From the NCBI GenBank assembly GCA_020650975.1, contig JAIPMN010001780.1, forward strand, positions 1-27,842: 27,842 bases of DNA, given 5' to 3'. Positions 11,701 to 20,743 of this stretch are shown here, piece by piece. Source of the DNA: Apostichopus californicus. Lineage: Eukaryota; Echinodermata; Holothuroidea; Aspidochirotida; Stichopodidae. The position numbers and the translations under genes were made by a program. Under the pieces are notes generated by a model. It worked only from the letters and a program-made list of their open reading frames with translations, was not told the DNA's origin and ran no database searches. Numbering within the stretch: the first letter of the stretch is position 1; each line of letters starts with the position of its first letter.

Positions 11701-12299
11701 GCACGCGGTTTGGGGCGAGTCTTTAATGCCTTTAAGAAATCAAACAAGTTTTAGTTCCTTAAACAATCTCCTCTTCAATAATAATTAGGAACAAACATTT
11801 TGCGATTAACTCATGGTACTGAAGGTGATTCCTTGTCCACTGACACTAGATATTTCTAAATACTATATATAGTAAAAATTGACACTGAAACTCCTAGCAA
11901 CTGAGCAACAGCTTGTCAAGTTTCTTGGAATTAGACAGGACCTATATCACAGCACACCTCTGATGATTTTGTTGGTGACTTTAGAGCCCCATTGAGAAAC
12001 AAATCTACATAATTAAGCACTCTGCTCTGGTTCAAGGGACACAACACAGTGGAAGGTAAAGGAAAGAGACAGTGTGATAGGGAAGCAGGGAAATGGGTGA
12101 TTTCTGCTGGTGTTATAGAACATTAGCAATTACAACACAGATGGGGGCAGTTTGTATAGGAAGATTATATACCAAATTAACGTTCATGTCTTTAAAAATT
12201 GTTATTTCATGAGAGTTTAAAAAATTGAGGGGATGGTAAGGAGTGATACACTGGTAGATGCATCATCAAAGGCTGAAGGCTAAACTATGCCTTTCTTCC
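8706..12299. other. non-coding stretch, no gene seen
   Basis: No convincing gene on either strand. It holds a C13 run (10124-10136), a purine-rich patch near 10620-10660, a 56-codon frame at 10685-10855 that I did not accept, and a short dispersed repeat near 11912-11968. The right end is just past the probable SPOP polyadenylation site. Confidence 0.5.
10124..10136. repeat. C13 homopolymer with flanking C/G-rich sequence
   Basis: A run of 13 C is followed by GGGCCCCTCCTCCC. On the minus strand this is a G-rich stretch able in principle to form quadruplex structure. Confidence 0.9.
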
Positions 12300-12899
12300 C
12301 TCGCCTAAATTATGCAAATGTTTTATTTCAACAACTTAAACGCTTTATCTCTGCAACTCTCCCTCCTTCGTGGCTATTGAAACCATGCAAAAGCTGTAAA
12401 TGTTTTCTTCCATAGCTTAAAATTCCAGTTTCACAGGGCTTTTGTATATCTCCATTCTCTCGTGACATCGAACGTTCTTCTCCGTGGCATGTCAATAACG
12501 GTGAGACTTCTGCCTGGATGTCCTCGTATCTTGTATCACTTAACATCTGACGATGCCTGTAGTTTCGTCGACAGCCAACCAGCCATTTTATGCTGTTCGT
12601 TCAGTGTTGCCAGCCATTCTCTGCACTCTTCTGACAAGTTTAGCAGTCACAAGCTGTGCGACATAACTACCTTCGCCTCTCACCGTTTTAAAAGTCTCTA
12701 CTCTGCTGTTTGCATTTCACGACAAAAAAAAGGTTTTGCAGAAATGTTCTCAAGTTTATAAACTATTTCCAACAAAACCAGAGTTGAAACCCGGCCTCTT
12801 GGGCTCTCGCCATCTCTCTCTCTTCGTGAGCTGAGAATGAACGATGCCATATTTCACTCTTCTTTATTTCATGTTTTCTAAGTTCTAAGTCCTTGCGGA
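12300..12899 (-). other. SPOP: probable SPOP 3' UTR
   Basis: On the minus strand this follows the SPOP stop codon directly. The base composition is noticeably less AT-rich than the flanks, as expected for transcribed exon sequence. It ends near an AATAAA at 12322-12327. A first AATAAA lies only about 35 nt after the stop (12863-12868) and could give a very short alternative UTR. The end point is inferred, not seen. Confidence 0.5.
12322..12327 (-). terminator. SPOP: candidate SPOP polyadenylation signal AATAAA
   Basis: The plus strand reads TTTATT, so the minus strand reads AATAAA about 570 nt after the stop codon. Cleavage would fall near 12300-12310. No GT-rich element is obvious directly downstream. 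Confidence 0.45.
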
Positions 12900-13047
12900 T
12901 CAGTTCTGTTTCAAACGTTTCCGTGGGGGACCCATGAAAGGTGGGCTCTGTGATGTCACCAATGCACGGAATGCATCTGCTACAAGGTTAGCATGGCTAC
13001 AGACCATATTCTTCCACCCAGTTGTGTCCATGACCTCGGGGGCATGA
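12900..13047 (-). CDS. SPOP: SPOP terminal coding exon (end of BACK region, C-terminal NLS)
   Basis: The acceptor is TCTTACAG|T (AG at 13049-13048) and the stop is TGA at 12902-12900. The first base completes a Ser codon split with the previous exon, and 48 residues follow, starting [15 protein letters not shown] and ending [10 protein letters not shown]. That last motif is the conserved basic nuclear localisation signal of SPOP. Compared with human SPOP from memory, the Gln-Cys-Pro-Phe-Leu-Gly stretch here reads QSPPFMG with one extra residue. The Tyr linked to BACK self-association (human Tyr353 by my count) is Phe in LVADAFRAL. Confidence 0.93.
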
Positions 13048-16000
13048 CTGTAAGACAAAGGGAAAAGAGGATTTTGCAATACTGGCTGTAACAATTTCAG
13101 CATCTCACGTAGGGAAAAGAAAATATTGAAATTCTCACGTTCATCATATATGATGCTGCAGCAAGTACACACGGATATTTCCCACATAAATCTTAACAAT
13201 CATCTGTACCACTAAAATTAGCAATATACCCTCTTCTACATAGGTACAAGGAGATCTTAGCATCTGTTTAATCCCTGGTTTAATCCCCTTTTCATTGCAA
13301 CCATATGTTTCTTCTTCTTCTCTTTGGAAGGGGTGTGGGGCAGAGGGTGGGGGAATGACTAGTAGCAACAGGGCATTCTTACTTTTATTGAACCTGAAGC
13401 AATTGTGGAAGTTAAAAAACAAGACATTCGTGTCTGTTTTGAGTTCTTGACATCCACTCCTTTCTACTTGACAATTCGTTGCAAACATCAATGCTGTTCA
13501 GAGGTCTGGGAAGGTTGGAGTTTTTAAAAATCAATCTCTGGTCTTTAGATGCACAAGACCAAGAATGACCTGATTAAGGCAAGAGAGATTCATGGCTGAT
13601 GTCCAAAACTCACCATCATCTCTCCTCTACAGTTGCACTTTCCTAATTGAACTTGTTTAAGTTGCACCTTCATATCTCAGGATTTGTTTCTTTGTGAGTC
13701 AGTCATGTAACCTATCTTCTATCTAGCTCTACAACAAAAGTAGCCACTTTTGCAATGGGATCTTATCTTGTATCATTTCTGACCATGGGATCTAACATTT
13801 CCCATTGAACTGAATATCACTCATTCCAGCTACCAGATATAGGTGGTACAATCACCTGGCTGCTGCATCTGCTGTTGCTGCACAGCTTCAGCTAATTACA
13901 GAAATATTTATGTCCCATAAATTGACTTGATGAGAGCAAAGAAAGTTTAGCTAGAATGGGATTCACTCCATTGACCCCAGGATTACAAGCCCAGTGCTCT
14001 ACCAACTGAGTTATCCTGCTCTTAGTTGGTGGCAATCCTTATATAGCCATTTCTTTGCTGGGAGGCAACAGGTAGAAGCCACAGTACCCTTGCATACTGT
14101 GTAACCCATGGATAACAACCCAATTATTCAATACAACCCAGAAAGCGGCAGGGAATGGAAAAACAAACTTAATGGAATGTCGTAGCACTTGCTTTATTTG
14201 CATATCTTTGAAGTTTATTATCAATTTCCTTATTTTCTGGTGCAATTATAGTCGACTCAAATAACAGATATTTCTAGCTATGTTCTCTTTTCTTTTAAGG
14301 TTAGGTATAATGCTACCGTGACTTAATGGAATTATTCATAACCGATATAATTAAATAAACAAATATGGATATCACAAGAAAGCAGTGCTTTTAAAATCCC
14401 AAAAACTCTTACCAATGTTGACTGAATAGCATTTGTAAATAGTCCTGAAGAGTGAAGTTGCAAGGGGAGACAGGTAAGTGAGAAGAAAAAGAACATAGTA
14501 CCTGTTGACATAATCGATGGCCACTGTTTTAAGTTGATCGGCGCTGTGAAGGTCTGCCAGGACCAGGACGTCAGCGACGTTATCTGTACTGAGATTGGAA
14601 CACAATGCCTCCTCGCACATGACTTTTAATCTCTCTAGAGCATACTGTGAGATGGAGAAAGAAACATTTTGAATAAGAATGGAAAAGAATCACATGATTT
14701 TTAATCTCTCTAGAGCATACTGTGAGATGGAGAAAGAATCATATTGAATAAGAATGGAAGAGAATCCCCATGAAGACTTTGAAGAGAGATAACACTGACT
14801 GAATAAAAAAGTTTAAAGTAAAGGAGACTCTTCACATCAAAGTAACAGATTTTACAACCATGTACTGGGAGTAATTCATCCGGTATCTCATTGCAAAATG
14901 CTATGTAAATTGGTCAAATTGCTATACAAGTGCAAAAAGATGTATAGCTCAGCTTTTTTTTTATTTTACAAAGGAACCATAGTATTTCATAAGAGACAAA
15001 TTTCAAGACTTAAAAACTACTACACAAACTTTTAAGACTAACTTATTCCCTGATAAATAGGGAACTCCTTTTGAACTATTTCAATAACTATATACTGTAC
15101 AGGACACAAATGACTCCATCCTTTTAGTCGCAAAACATTAAATTTCACGGAAATGGATACCGACGTACAGTACACATATTCGTGTGTGCACAAAATGTAC
15201 TACAGTAATGACCTTTAAATGGATGTTCCTCTATCCCTAAATGTTATCAAAGGGATATGTGTCTGTTATTTGTGTAATTAGAGCTTCTTTGGCTTCTTTC
15301 CGCTTTTGTGTTCCTCATTCAGGGAGTATTCTACTTGTTAAGCCCCTCAATGTTTTTTTTTTTGGGGGGGGTTACTTCCTTTTAATTTTAGGTATAAATA
15401 TTGACTGTTCATACTTACTCTTTTGTACTCTACAAGTGATCATGCAAATAAATGAATGAATGAATGAATGTATGAATGAAATGAATGAAATGAATGAAAT
15501 GAATGAATGAAATGAATGAAATGAATGAAATGAATGAAATGAATGAAATGAATGAAATGAATGAAATGAATGAAATGAATGAAATGAATGAAATGAATGA
15601 AATGAATGAAATGAATGAGATGAATGAGATGAATGAGATGAATGAGATGAATGAGATGAATGAGATGAATGAGATGAATGAGATGAATGAGATGAATGAG
15701 ATGAATGAGATGAATGAGATGAATGAAATGAATGAAATGAATGAAATGAAATGAATGAAATGAATGAAATGAATGAAATGAATGAAATGAATGAAATGAA
15801 TGAAATGAATGAAATGAAATGAATGAAATGAATGAAATGAATGAATGAATGAAACCAGTTTATTTTAGAGACTTTAAAGAACACCATTTGAATTTCCACC
15901 ATGCTTTAATCCTATTGGACAACCACCTTTGTATTTTGGTACATCCTCAGAGAAATAAATCCAGGTTATCTAAGAGGAAATTTTTTTCTAGTGCCGAATC

Positions 16001-19000
16001 AGCCCATCAGAATCCATTGCAGCAACAATGACAGAGAACAGCAAGGAATAATCACTCCTGGTTACACTATCTCCATGTTTTAATGTTGTTCTTTTGAATG
16101 CTGCAACTAGCTTACTAATTTAAAATGATCTATTTAGACACCCGTGCAGGATAATCTGGAGCCTTTAACTCTCAACCACAAACAGGAAAAGTTCTAAGAA
16201 CCACATCGTACTGATGACAATTTAAGATTCATCTGACCTAATTGTCATGAAGCGCTAAGACCAAGGAATGAGTTTAACTTTTACTTTCACAATCTCACTC
16301 CCTTTGTCTCGTAAGCTTTTAATCAAAACTTCACATCCTCTTTTTGTCCAAGTTCGTTCACCTCTCACCACCTACGTCAAAGAACTGCTCATTCCCTTTC
16401 TTAGAAGCCCACGGAATTCTTCCCCAATTAAGCACATTATACAAAATCCTTCTGCATCTTAGAATCTTTCTATCAGAGATCATTAGTAAATCTTCCAGCT
16501 ACCCTAGTGTCCCCCATTCTTCCTCTCCAAGAGATTGAGTCACAGAAATTCATTAACTGCTCTTCAGTGAGTTTAGTACTTAACTACTATAATTTGTACA
16601 CAGTATTAAGAGGAGATCTTGTATTCCAGACTTCAAAATGTTCAGACGTCTAAAATCTATCTTAATACACGAAGAATGCTGTAGAAGGAATACTGGCAAA
16701 ATATATAAATATTCCTATGTCTGGACTTTTCCCTCTATCTTTTGCACATTACACAGTACCCTTGAAGTTCTCCCTGGGCATATACCCACAACAATATGAA
16801 CCCCAGCTTTTAAAGCTGAAACAAAAAAAATCACAACTAAATTTTTATTCCATCTAGCAAAGTGCGATAACATCATACTCCATGTTTGTAATCCGTGAAA
16901 AGAATTTTAATATTGATATTTTTTGTGTAATATAAAAAAATAACAAATACTTCTGCATTTTCCTAAGCATAATCAAAGAATGGTTCTTACTTTATCTGCT
17001 GCAGCCAATAAGTCATCAGCCATTTTTTCTAAGTTGGGAGCTGTGCCAGTGTAAATAAATCTTAATATTTCTTTCATAACTTCGTGGTCCACATCGGTAA
17101 TTTCCACTCGGTTCTGTTTCTTCTCTTCCATTTCGTGCTCGAACATCGCGTTAAAGACGGGCGATCGTGCTGTAACGTGAGGAATCATTTCAGAGGATAT
17201 AATTAATAATTAATAAATGAAACAGCTGGTTATCTGCACTGCACTAAATAAAACACCAGCAAACAGTCCTGGTTCAGTAGCTGATTTAAACATGACTACG
17301 TGAACACGTACAATACTATGGTAACACGATACGAATAATAAGTCACTATTATATTATATTAACTTATATTATATTATAATATATCATGACGTTTTACATA
17401 TAAATACAGTGTAATACACTTATGGAAGAAAACACTTGCTAGGAGCCATATTAATACCAATGAAGTTTTATGAACAATGGGAATCTGCACCGTTTCTACA
17501 GAGGGCGCTCTCATATTGATCCAAACAATTCCCCTATATACCGCTCTGGGTCCTAATGCACATGTCCTACCCTGTTTACGGATCCCCAAAGATTCTGTAC
17601 AGTATATAGCACTGTAAGTATCACAATCTATGTGCTACTGTAGTTGTGAATATATGTTTGAAAAGATCTCCTCTTCAATATATTGAGAAGAATCACAGAC
17701 CTGTACAAGTCCAGTATACTGTATATATTCTATTTTGGATGCAAAATTTTACTGATGCTCAAAGGTTAAACTCAGTTAAGTGGAGGTGGCTGAAAACAAA
17801 CAACTCATTGCTAAATTTATGAGTGGTATAAACTGTATCATTCTTTCAATAATGTCATACTACTGTATGTGTGAATGTACAGTAAATGTGCAGGTACTGT
17901 ACTTAATTGCCCAGAAGTGTCTGTCAGAGGTTCCTCAAAGGAATTCTCTGTGATTTCTGAGATTCTTCGGCTTGTCAAGTTCCGCGGAAGTTGCGGAATC
18001 AGAAAGGACCTATATGACAGCGCCGCTGTTGATTCAGGCTGGAGATCAACATTACATTGTTACACACTTGTACTACACTACTGTACAGTGATCACATTAA
18101 TGTTACATTATTATTGTTGACTTTTTCTTGTATTAATGTAATTACTGTGTAAAGAAGCTAGGTGCGTTCCCTTTCCGATATATCCTTCCTTCACTCAAGG
18201 AACTAGGGTATTGTTCCTTACAGTACACACAGTATAGTAGGTATCTTAAAATGAAACTGCTTTGTATTCATACAATTGTTATGCTACTGTACACATAAAC
18301 AATTGTCCACAAAACAAGCATAATGTTAGGTTTTTATATGCAGGGTAATAATTGAGAGTTCAAATTTTATGTGGCAGTTATGAAGGCTAGATAGTTTTGT
18401 CTCCTGCTGTATGAATGTACTGTATATTACACATGGTTCATATACTGTGTACTACTATGTACATCTATAGCACTGGTATAGCAATTTGAACATTTGGCTT
18501 TACATTTGGCTGTGTGATCATCAGGATTAGTTATTCCCTGCTTTGTGCAGCTCACTTCACATAATACTACAGTAACATAATAATTTGTCTACAAGCACTC
18601 TGAAGAGAGACAAGAGATCTAATATTTTGAAGATATAATTTCATTCTCTCACCAAACCACTTCAAGTAAAGTTTCCTTTTTTTTACTTGAATCCATCATG
18701 TGAATAATAATTCAAAAGTGATGGTTCTAAGGTAAGTTCCTAAATAATCTATCCCTGTTTAACAGGTGTCAGTTGTCACACAAAACAAAACTTATGCTGG
18801 TGGTCTCTTCTACTGTATGTCACAGTGTACATGAGGGAAAAATTCTTTTCTATCTTCACAGGTGGAAAATTGGTATGTGCATCTATAAAAAATTGCGACA
18901 TTAATCAGTCTTGTTTTGGGTTCAATACCAAGCCCTACAATTGTGTCTATTCAGACAACAATCGGAACATGACCCAACCTACATTTTGTTTTTCCCGTTA

Positions 19001-19717
19001 TATACATGTATGTAAAAGTTATTTCCATACCATTCTGCTATGCTCCTAAAAATGAAAAGTATATGCAGTGACATAAGATGGTAACTGGATGATTAATGTA
19101 TGCAACGGCTGTGCAGTGCTACAGTAGGTCTTGTTTAACATTATCACAGGGTGAGGGTTTATTTGTTCACACAATCAAATAAGCAATGGTAGAACACCTC
19201 AGTGTATAGAACAGTTATATATAACATGTAACAGGTGGACAATACAGGGTTAGCATTTTTTCCCTTTTATTTCACATACAGTATACTGTAATATCTCCCT
19301 TTTGTATAATTCCCCTTAGTGAGTACATCGTTAACTGTCGTGGCTCTTCGGCTAGGCCTCGGTTTTCACTGTGGTCCACAACATCAATTCAACATAGTAA
19401 GTGGCTTCAAATTGTGAAATGCTAGGCTTGGTCAAACAGCAGAATACAATGCAATACAATGCATAGCATGAATATACAATGTAATTAAATACATTACAGT
19501 ACATTACATTACATTACATTACAGAGGAAGGGTACAAACCTGCTAGGATAGCTTTATGTGCTTGAAACTCTCTGCCATTGACACAGAGTGTGACATCACT
19601 GAATGCTGACCTCTCCCAGAGTGAACTCAGGTCATCTGCTAGTCTACAGTCAGGCACTTTGAGTTGTGCTTGTGTTGATTGTCCAGAGATATTTACTGTG
19701 TCTGCAACAATGCTCAC
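12900..19717 (-). CDS. SPOP: SPOP/roadkill-type MATH-BTB CUL3 adaptor, 3' four coding exons (5' partial)
   Basis: SPOP is a nuclear adaptor that binds substrates through MATH and recruits CUL3 through BTB, directing their ubiquitination. The window holds join(19717-19540, 17169-16991, 14644-14502, 13047-12900), minus strand, giving about 215 residues. It covers the last MATH strand ([13 protein letters not shown]), the linker [13 protein letters not shown] ([20 protein letters not shown] through [19 protein letters not shown]), the 3-box/BACK region ([25 protein letters not shown]) and the C-terminal PRKRLKQ signal. All junctions are GT-AG and keep frame, with intron phases 1, 0 and 2. The match to human SPOP is very close from memory. 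Rdx/HIB is the arthropod name, and vertebrate SPOPL is a paralogue. MATH exons encoding the substrate cleft were not found in 19718-27842, so the gene continues beyond the window. Confidence 0.95.
13048..14501 (-). other. SPOP: SPOP intron (last)
   Basis: The donor is AG|GTACTA and the acceptor TCTTACAG. It contains a tRNA-like relic (13949-14020) and chance ORFs such as a 115-codon frame at 13144-13491. No separate gene is recognised. Confidence 0.85.
13949..14020 (-). pseudogene. tRNA-like relic, resembling tRNA-Thr(UGU); possibly a SINE head
   Basis: The minus strand reads ATAACTCAGTTGGTAGAGCA, an A-box/D-arm match, then CTGGGCTTGTAATCCTG with a CTTGTAA loop that puts TGT in the anticodon position. 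The T arm can pair AATGG with CCATT but has an 8-base loop (AGTGAATC) in place of a TTCGAAT type, so the B box is degraded. The acceptor stem pairs poorly. This is more consistent with a decayed tRNA gene or a tRNA-derived SINE head than with a working tRNA gene. It lies in a SPOP intron on the same strand. Confidence 0.6.
14502..14644 (-). CDS. SPOP: SPOP exon: 3-box and start of BACK region
   Basis: 143 nt; acceptor CATCTCACAG|TAT (AG at 14646-14645), donor AACAG|GTACTATG (GT at 14501-14500). It encodes 47 residues from [14 protein letters not shown] to VAIDYVN, plus two bases of a split Ser codon. The first 29 bases and the acceptor are duplicated in the 75 bp immediately upstream in gene sense (14691-14765). 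The donor departs from GTRAGT at several positions and may be weak. Confidence 0.93.
14616..14765. repeat. 75-bp tandem duplication spanning a SPOP 3' splice site
   Basis: Copy 1 is 14616-14690 and copy 2 is 14691-14765, identical at 71 of 75 positions by hand alignment. Copy 1 contains the first 29 coding bases of the exon and its acceptor. Copy 2 repeats both, including the pyrimidine tract. The four differences argue against a simple assembly duplication. Confidence 0.92.
15353..15371. repeat. T11-G8 homopolymer junction
   Basis: Eleven T (15353-15363) are followed directly by eight G (15364-15371). It is a simple sequence inside the SPOP intron. Confidence 0.9.
15449..15855. repeat. nonamer satellite array (AATGAATGA)n with a GATGAATGA central block
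   Basis: About 400 bp built from ATGA and ATGAA steps, mostly as a 9-base unit. A central block near 15618-15722 carries 12 consecutive units in which GAA has become GAG; both flanks are GAA-type. Occasional 4- and 5-base slips change the phase near both ends. Because 9 is a multiple of 3, long frames are open on both strands: Met-Asn-Glu repeats on plus, Ser-Phe/Ser-His-Ser types on minus. These are not evidence of a gene. The array lies in a SPOP intron. Confidence 0.95.
16991..17169 (-). CDS. SPOP: SPOP exon: second half of BTB
   Basis: 179 nt; acceptor GTTACAG|CA (AG at 17171-17170), donor GATAAA|GTAAGA. It completes the split Ala codon, then encodes 59 residues: [15 protein letters not shown], the strand and helix around [15 protein letters not shown], then [23 protein letters not shown]. 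This is the CUL3-facing part of BTB and the region leading into the 3-box. All core BTB residues I can recall from the family are present. Confidence 0.95.
17340..17390. repeat. AT-rich TATTATATTA simple repeat
   Basis: An almost pure A/T stretch with TATTA/TATAT steps and partial dyad symmetry around AACTTATATT. Low-complexity intronic sequence. Confidence 0.75.
19491..19524. repeat. (ACATT)n pentamer microsatellite next to a splice donor
   Basis: Five to six ACATT units, the first interrupted by ACAGT. It starts about 15 bases inside the intron from the SPOP donor at 19539, so length changes could affect donor spacing. Confidence 0.85.
19540..19717 (-). CDS. SPOP: SPOP exon: end of MATH, linker and first half of BTB
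   Basis: 178 nt; acceptor CCTTGACAG|GTG (AG at 19719-19718), donor CTAGCAG|GTTTGT. It encodes 59 residues plus one base: [20 protein letters not shown] (last MATH strand and linker), [16 protein letters not shown], then BTB start [24 protein letters not shown] at 19715 is not the start. The exon is preceded by an acceptor, and family comparison requires about 160 more residues upstream. The exon itself starts with GTG right after CAG, a CAG|GTG junction. Confidence 0.95.
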
Positions 19718-19802
19718 CTGTCAAGGGAAACGAATAATGCTGTTAATGCAAATTGTTTAGATTCTCGGGTATTATTAATGAGTATGAGAAAGTCTTCATC
19801 AT

Positions 19803-19950
19803 ACCTGATAAATAAATGATTTACCATTGGGACAAGACACCCACACAGCAGTAGTACCTGAAATATGACATAATTCACCATTGGTACTAAGTTACAACAC
19901 ACCCACAGCAGTAATACCTGAAATATTAAATGATTCACCATTGGTAGAAG
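19803..19950. repeat. imperfect tandem repeat, units of about 53, 60 and 35 bp
   Basis: Three units start at ACCTG (19803, 19856, 19916) and share AATGAT-TCACCATTGG and CACCCACA-CAGCAGTA blocks. On the gene strand each unit start reads CAG|GTA, preceded in the second and third by TATTTCAG. It lies 86-200 bp upstream of the SPOP exon at 19717. Confidence 0.85.
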
Positions 19951-19952
19951 CT

Positions 19953-20168
19953 GCGAATTAAACCCAGTTTCTCGAAATTCATAACAATAATATGATATGT
20001 TTTCCGTTTGCTTTTCCACATCTCTATAAAGAAGAATTTTTCACTGTTCGTAACTGTTGGATCTAAAGTACCACTCTTCGTAATCTTAACCGTTCATTCC
20101 CCAAATGAAATCTGAATAATTAATCATTTTCACGATTCGATGCCTACAACCATGAAGCTATTGACAGT
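19953..20168. repeat. direct repeat copy A, about 216 bp
   Basis: Matches 20521-20743 in the same orientation, from GCGAATTAAA to CATGAAGCT-TTGACAGT, at roughly 85-90% by eye with several small indels. The identity of the family is unknown; no transposase is encoded. Confidence 0.92.
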
Positions 20169-20209
20169 TGGCTGCTTGAAGCTATCTCCACATCTTATCA
20201 CTAACTTTA

Positions 20210-20245
20210 CCTGTACAGAACAATCCAACACCTGTACAGAACAAT
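20210..20245. repeat. 15-bp tandem pair CCTGTACAGAACAAT
   Basis: Two exact copies at 20210-20224 and 20231-20245, spaced by 21 bases. Minor local duplication. Confidence 0.85.
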
Positions 20246-20520
20246 TTCCAGCCTCTGCCAATGGAATCTCCCTTAAATAAAATAAGTTGTAACCTTCCAT
20301 TTTCTAGTTTTTAGTTTATTCTTCTTTACCATAAAATTCTGTAACTGGCAAACCGAAACCGTTCTCCCTTTAAAATTAACACCTTGTAGGCCAGTAATCC
20401 TTCACTTTAGGGAGAAGGCAGGAAACAAAGGTCGAAACATTTCAAATTTCAATTTCAATAAGAGTCATTCGGGGACTTCTTGTTTGTAGTTTATACATAT
20501 AGATAAATCATAAACACATT

Positions 20521-20743
20521 GCGAATTAAATCCAGTTTCCCGAAATTCATAACAATAATATGTTATGTTTTCCGTTTTGCTTTTTCACATCTCTATTAAA
20601 AGCCAATTTTTCACTGTTCGTACTTGTTAGAATGATCTGAAGTACCACTCTTCGTATGCTCAACCATTCATTCCCCAAATGAAATCTGAATAATTAATCA
20701 TTTTCACGTTTTGATGCCTACAACCATGAAGCTGTTGACAGTG
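20521..20743. repeat. direct repeat copy B, about 223 bp
   Basis: Second copy of the 19953-20168 block, offset 568 bp. The interval between copies (20169-20520) is not repeated. Internally it contains AATCTGAATAATTAATCATT, identical in both. Confidence 0.92.

Larger units (their letters stand above)
14645..16990 (-). other. SPOP: SPOP intron with nonamer array
   Basis: The donor is AAA|GTAAGA (GT at 16990-16989) and the acceptor CTCACAG. It holds the duplicated acceptor block and the 9-bp repeat array at 15449-15855. The rest has no recognisable gene. Confidence 0.88.
17170..19539 (-). other. SPOP: SPOP intron dense in TACTGTA/TACAGTA words
   Basis: The donor is GCAG|GTTTGT (GT at 19539-19538) and the acceptor TTACAG. 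Near the right end is an ACATT/TTACA pentamer run. It also contains an A/T-only stretch (17340-17390) and sixteen TACTGTA or TACAGTA words by hand count. No separate gene is recognised; frames at 17374-17589, 17875-18120 and 18825-19049 look like chance. Confidence 0.85.

Noticed and set aside
12462-12761. 99-codon plus-strand frame opposite the SPOP 3' UTR, and a 72-codon minus frame at 12328-12546
   Set aside because: No recognisable domain. The region is better explained as the SPOP 3' UTR, and higher local GC alone lengthens chance frames.
13949-14020. Functional tRNA-Thr gene
   Set aside because: The T loop and B box are degraded and the acceptor stem does not pair well, so I list it only as a relic.
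15503-15754. Plus-strand frame encoding only Met-Asn-Glu repeats, and a 176-codon minus frame (15372-15902) over the same array
   Set aside because: A product of a 9-bp tandem repeat, which stays open in several frames on both strands. No unique coding sequence and no supporting signals.
15449-15855. CRISPR-like regular repetition
   Set aside because: Units are contiguous with no unique spacers, and the genome is eukaryotic. It is a satellite array.
19714-20019. 101-codon minus frame leading into the SPOP exon, as an alternative first exon
   Set aside because: It runs through the tandem repeat with AG|GT sites. The downstream acceptor CCTTGACAG is strong, and the known family start is about 160 residues further upstream.
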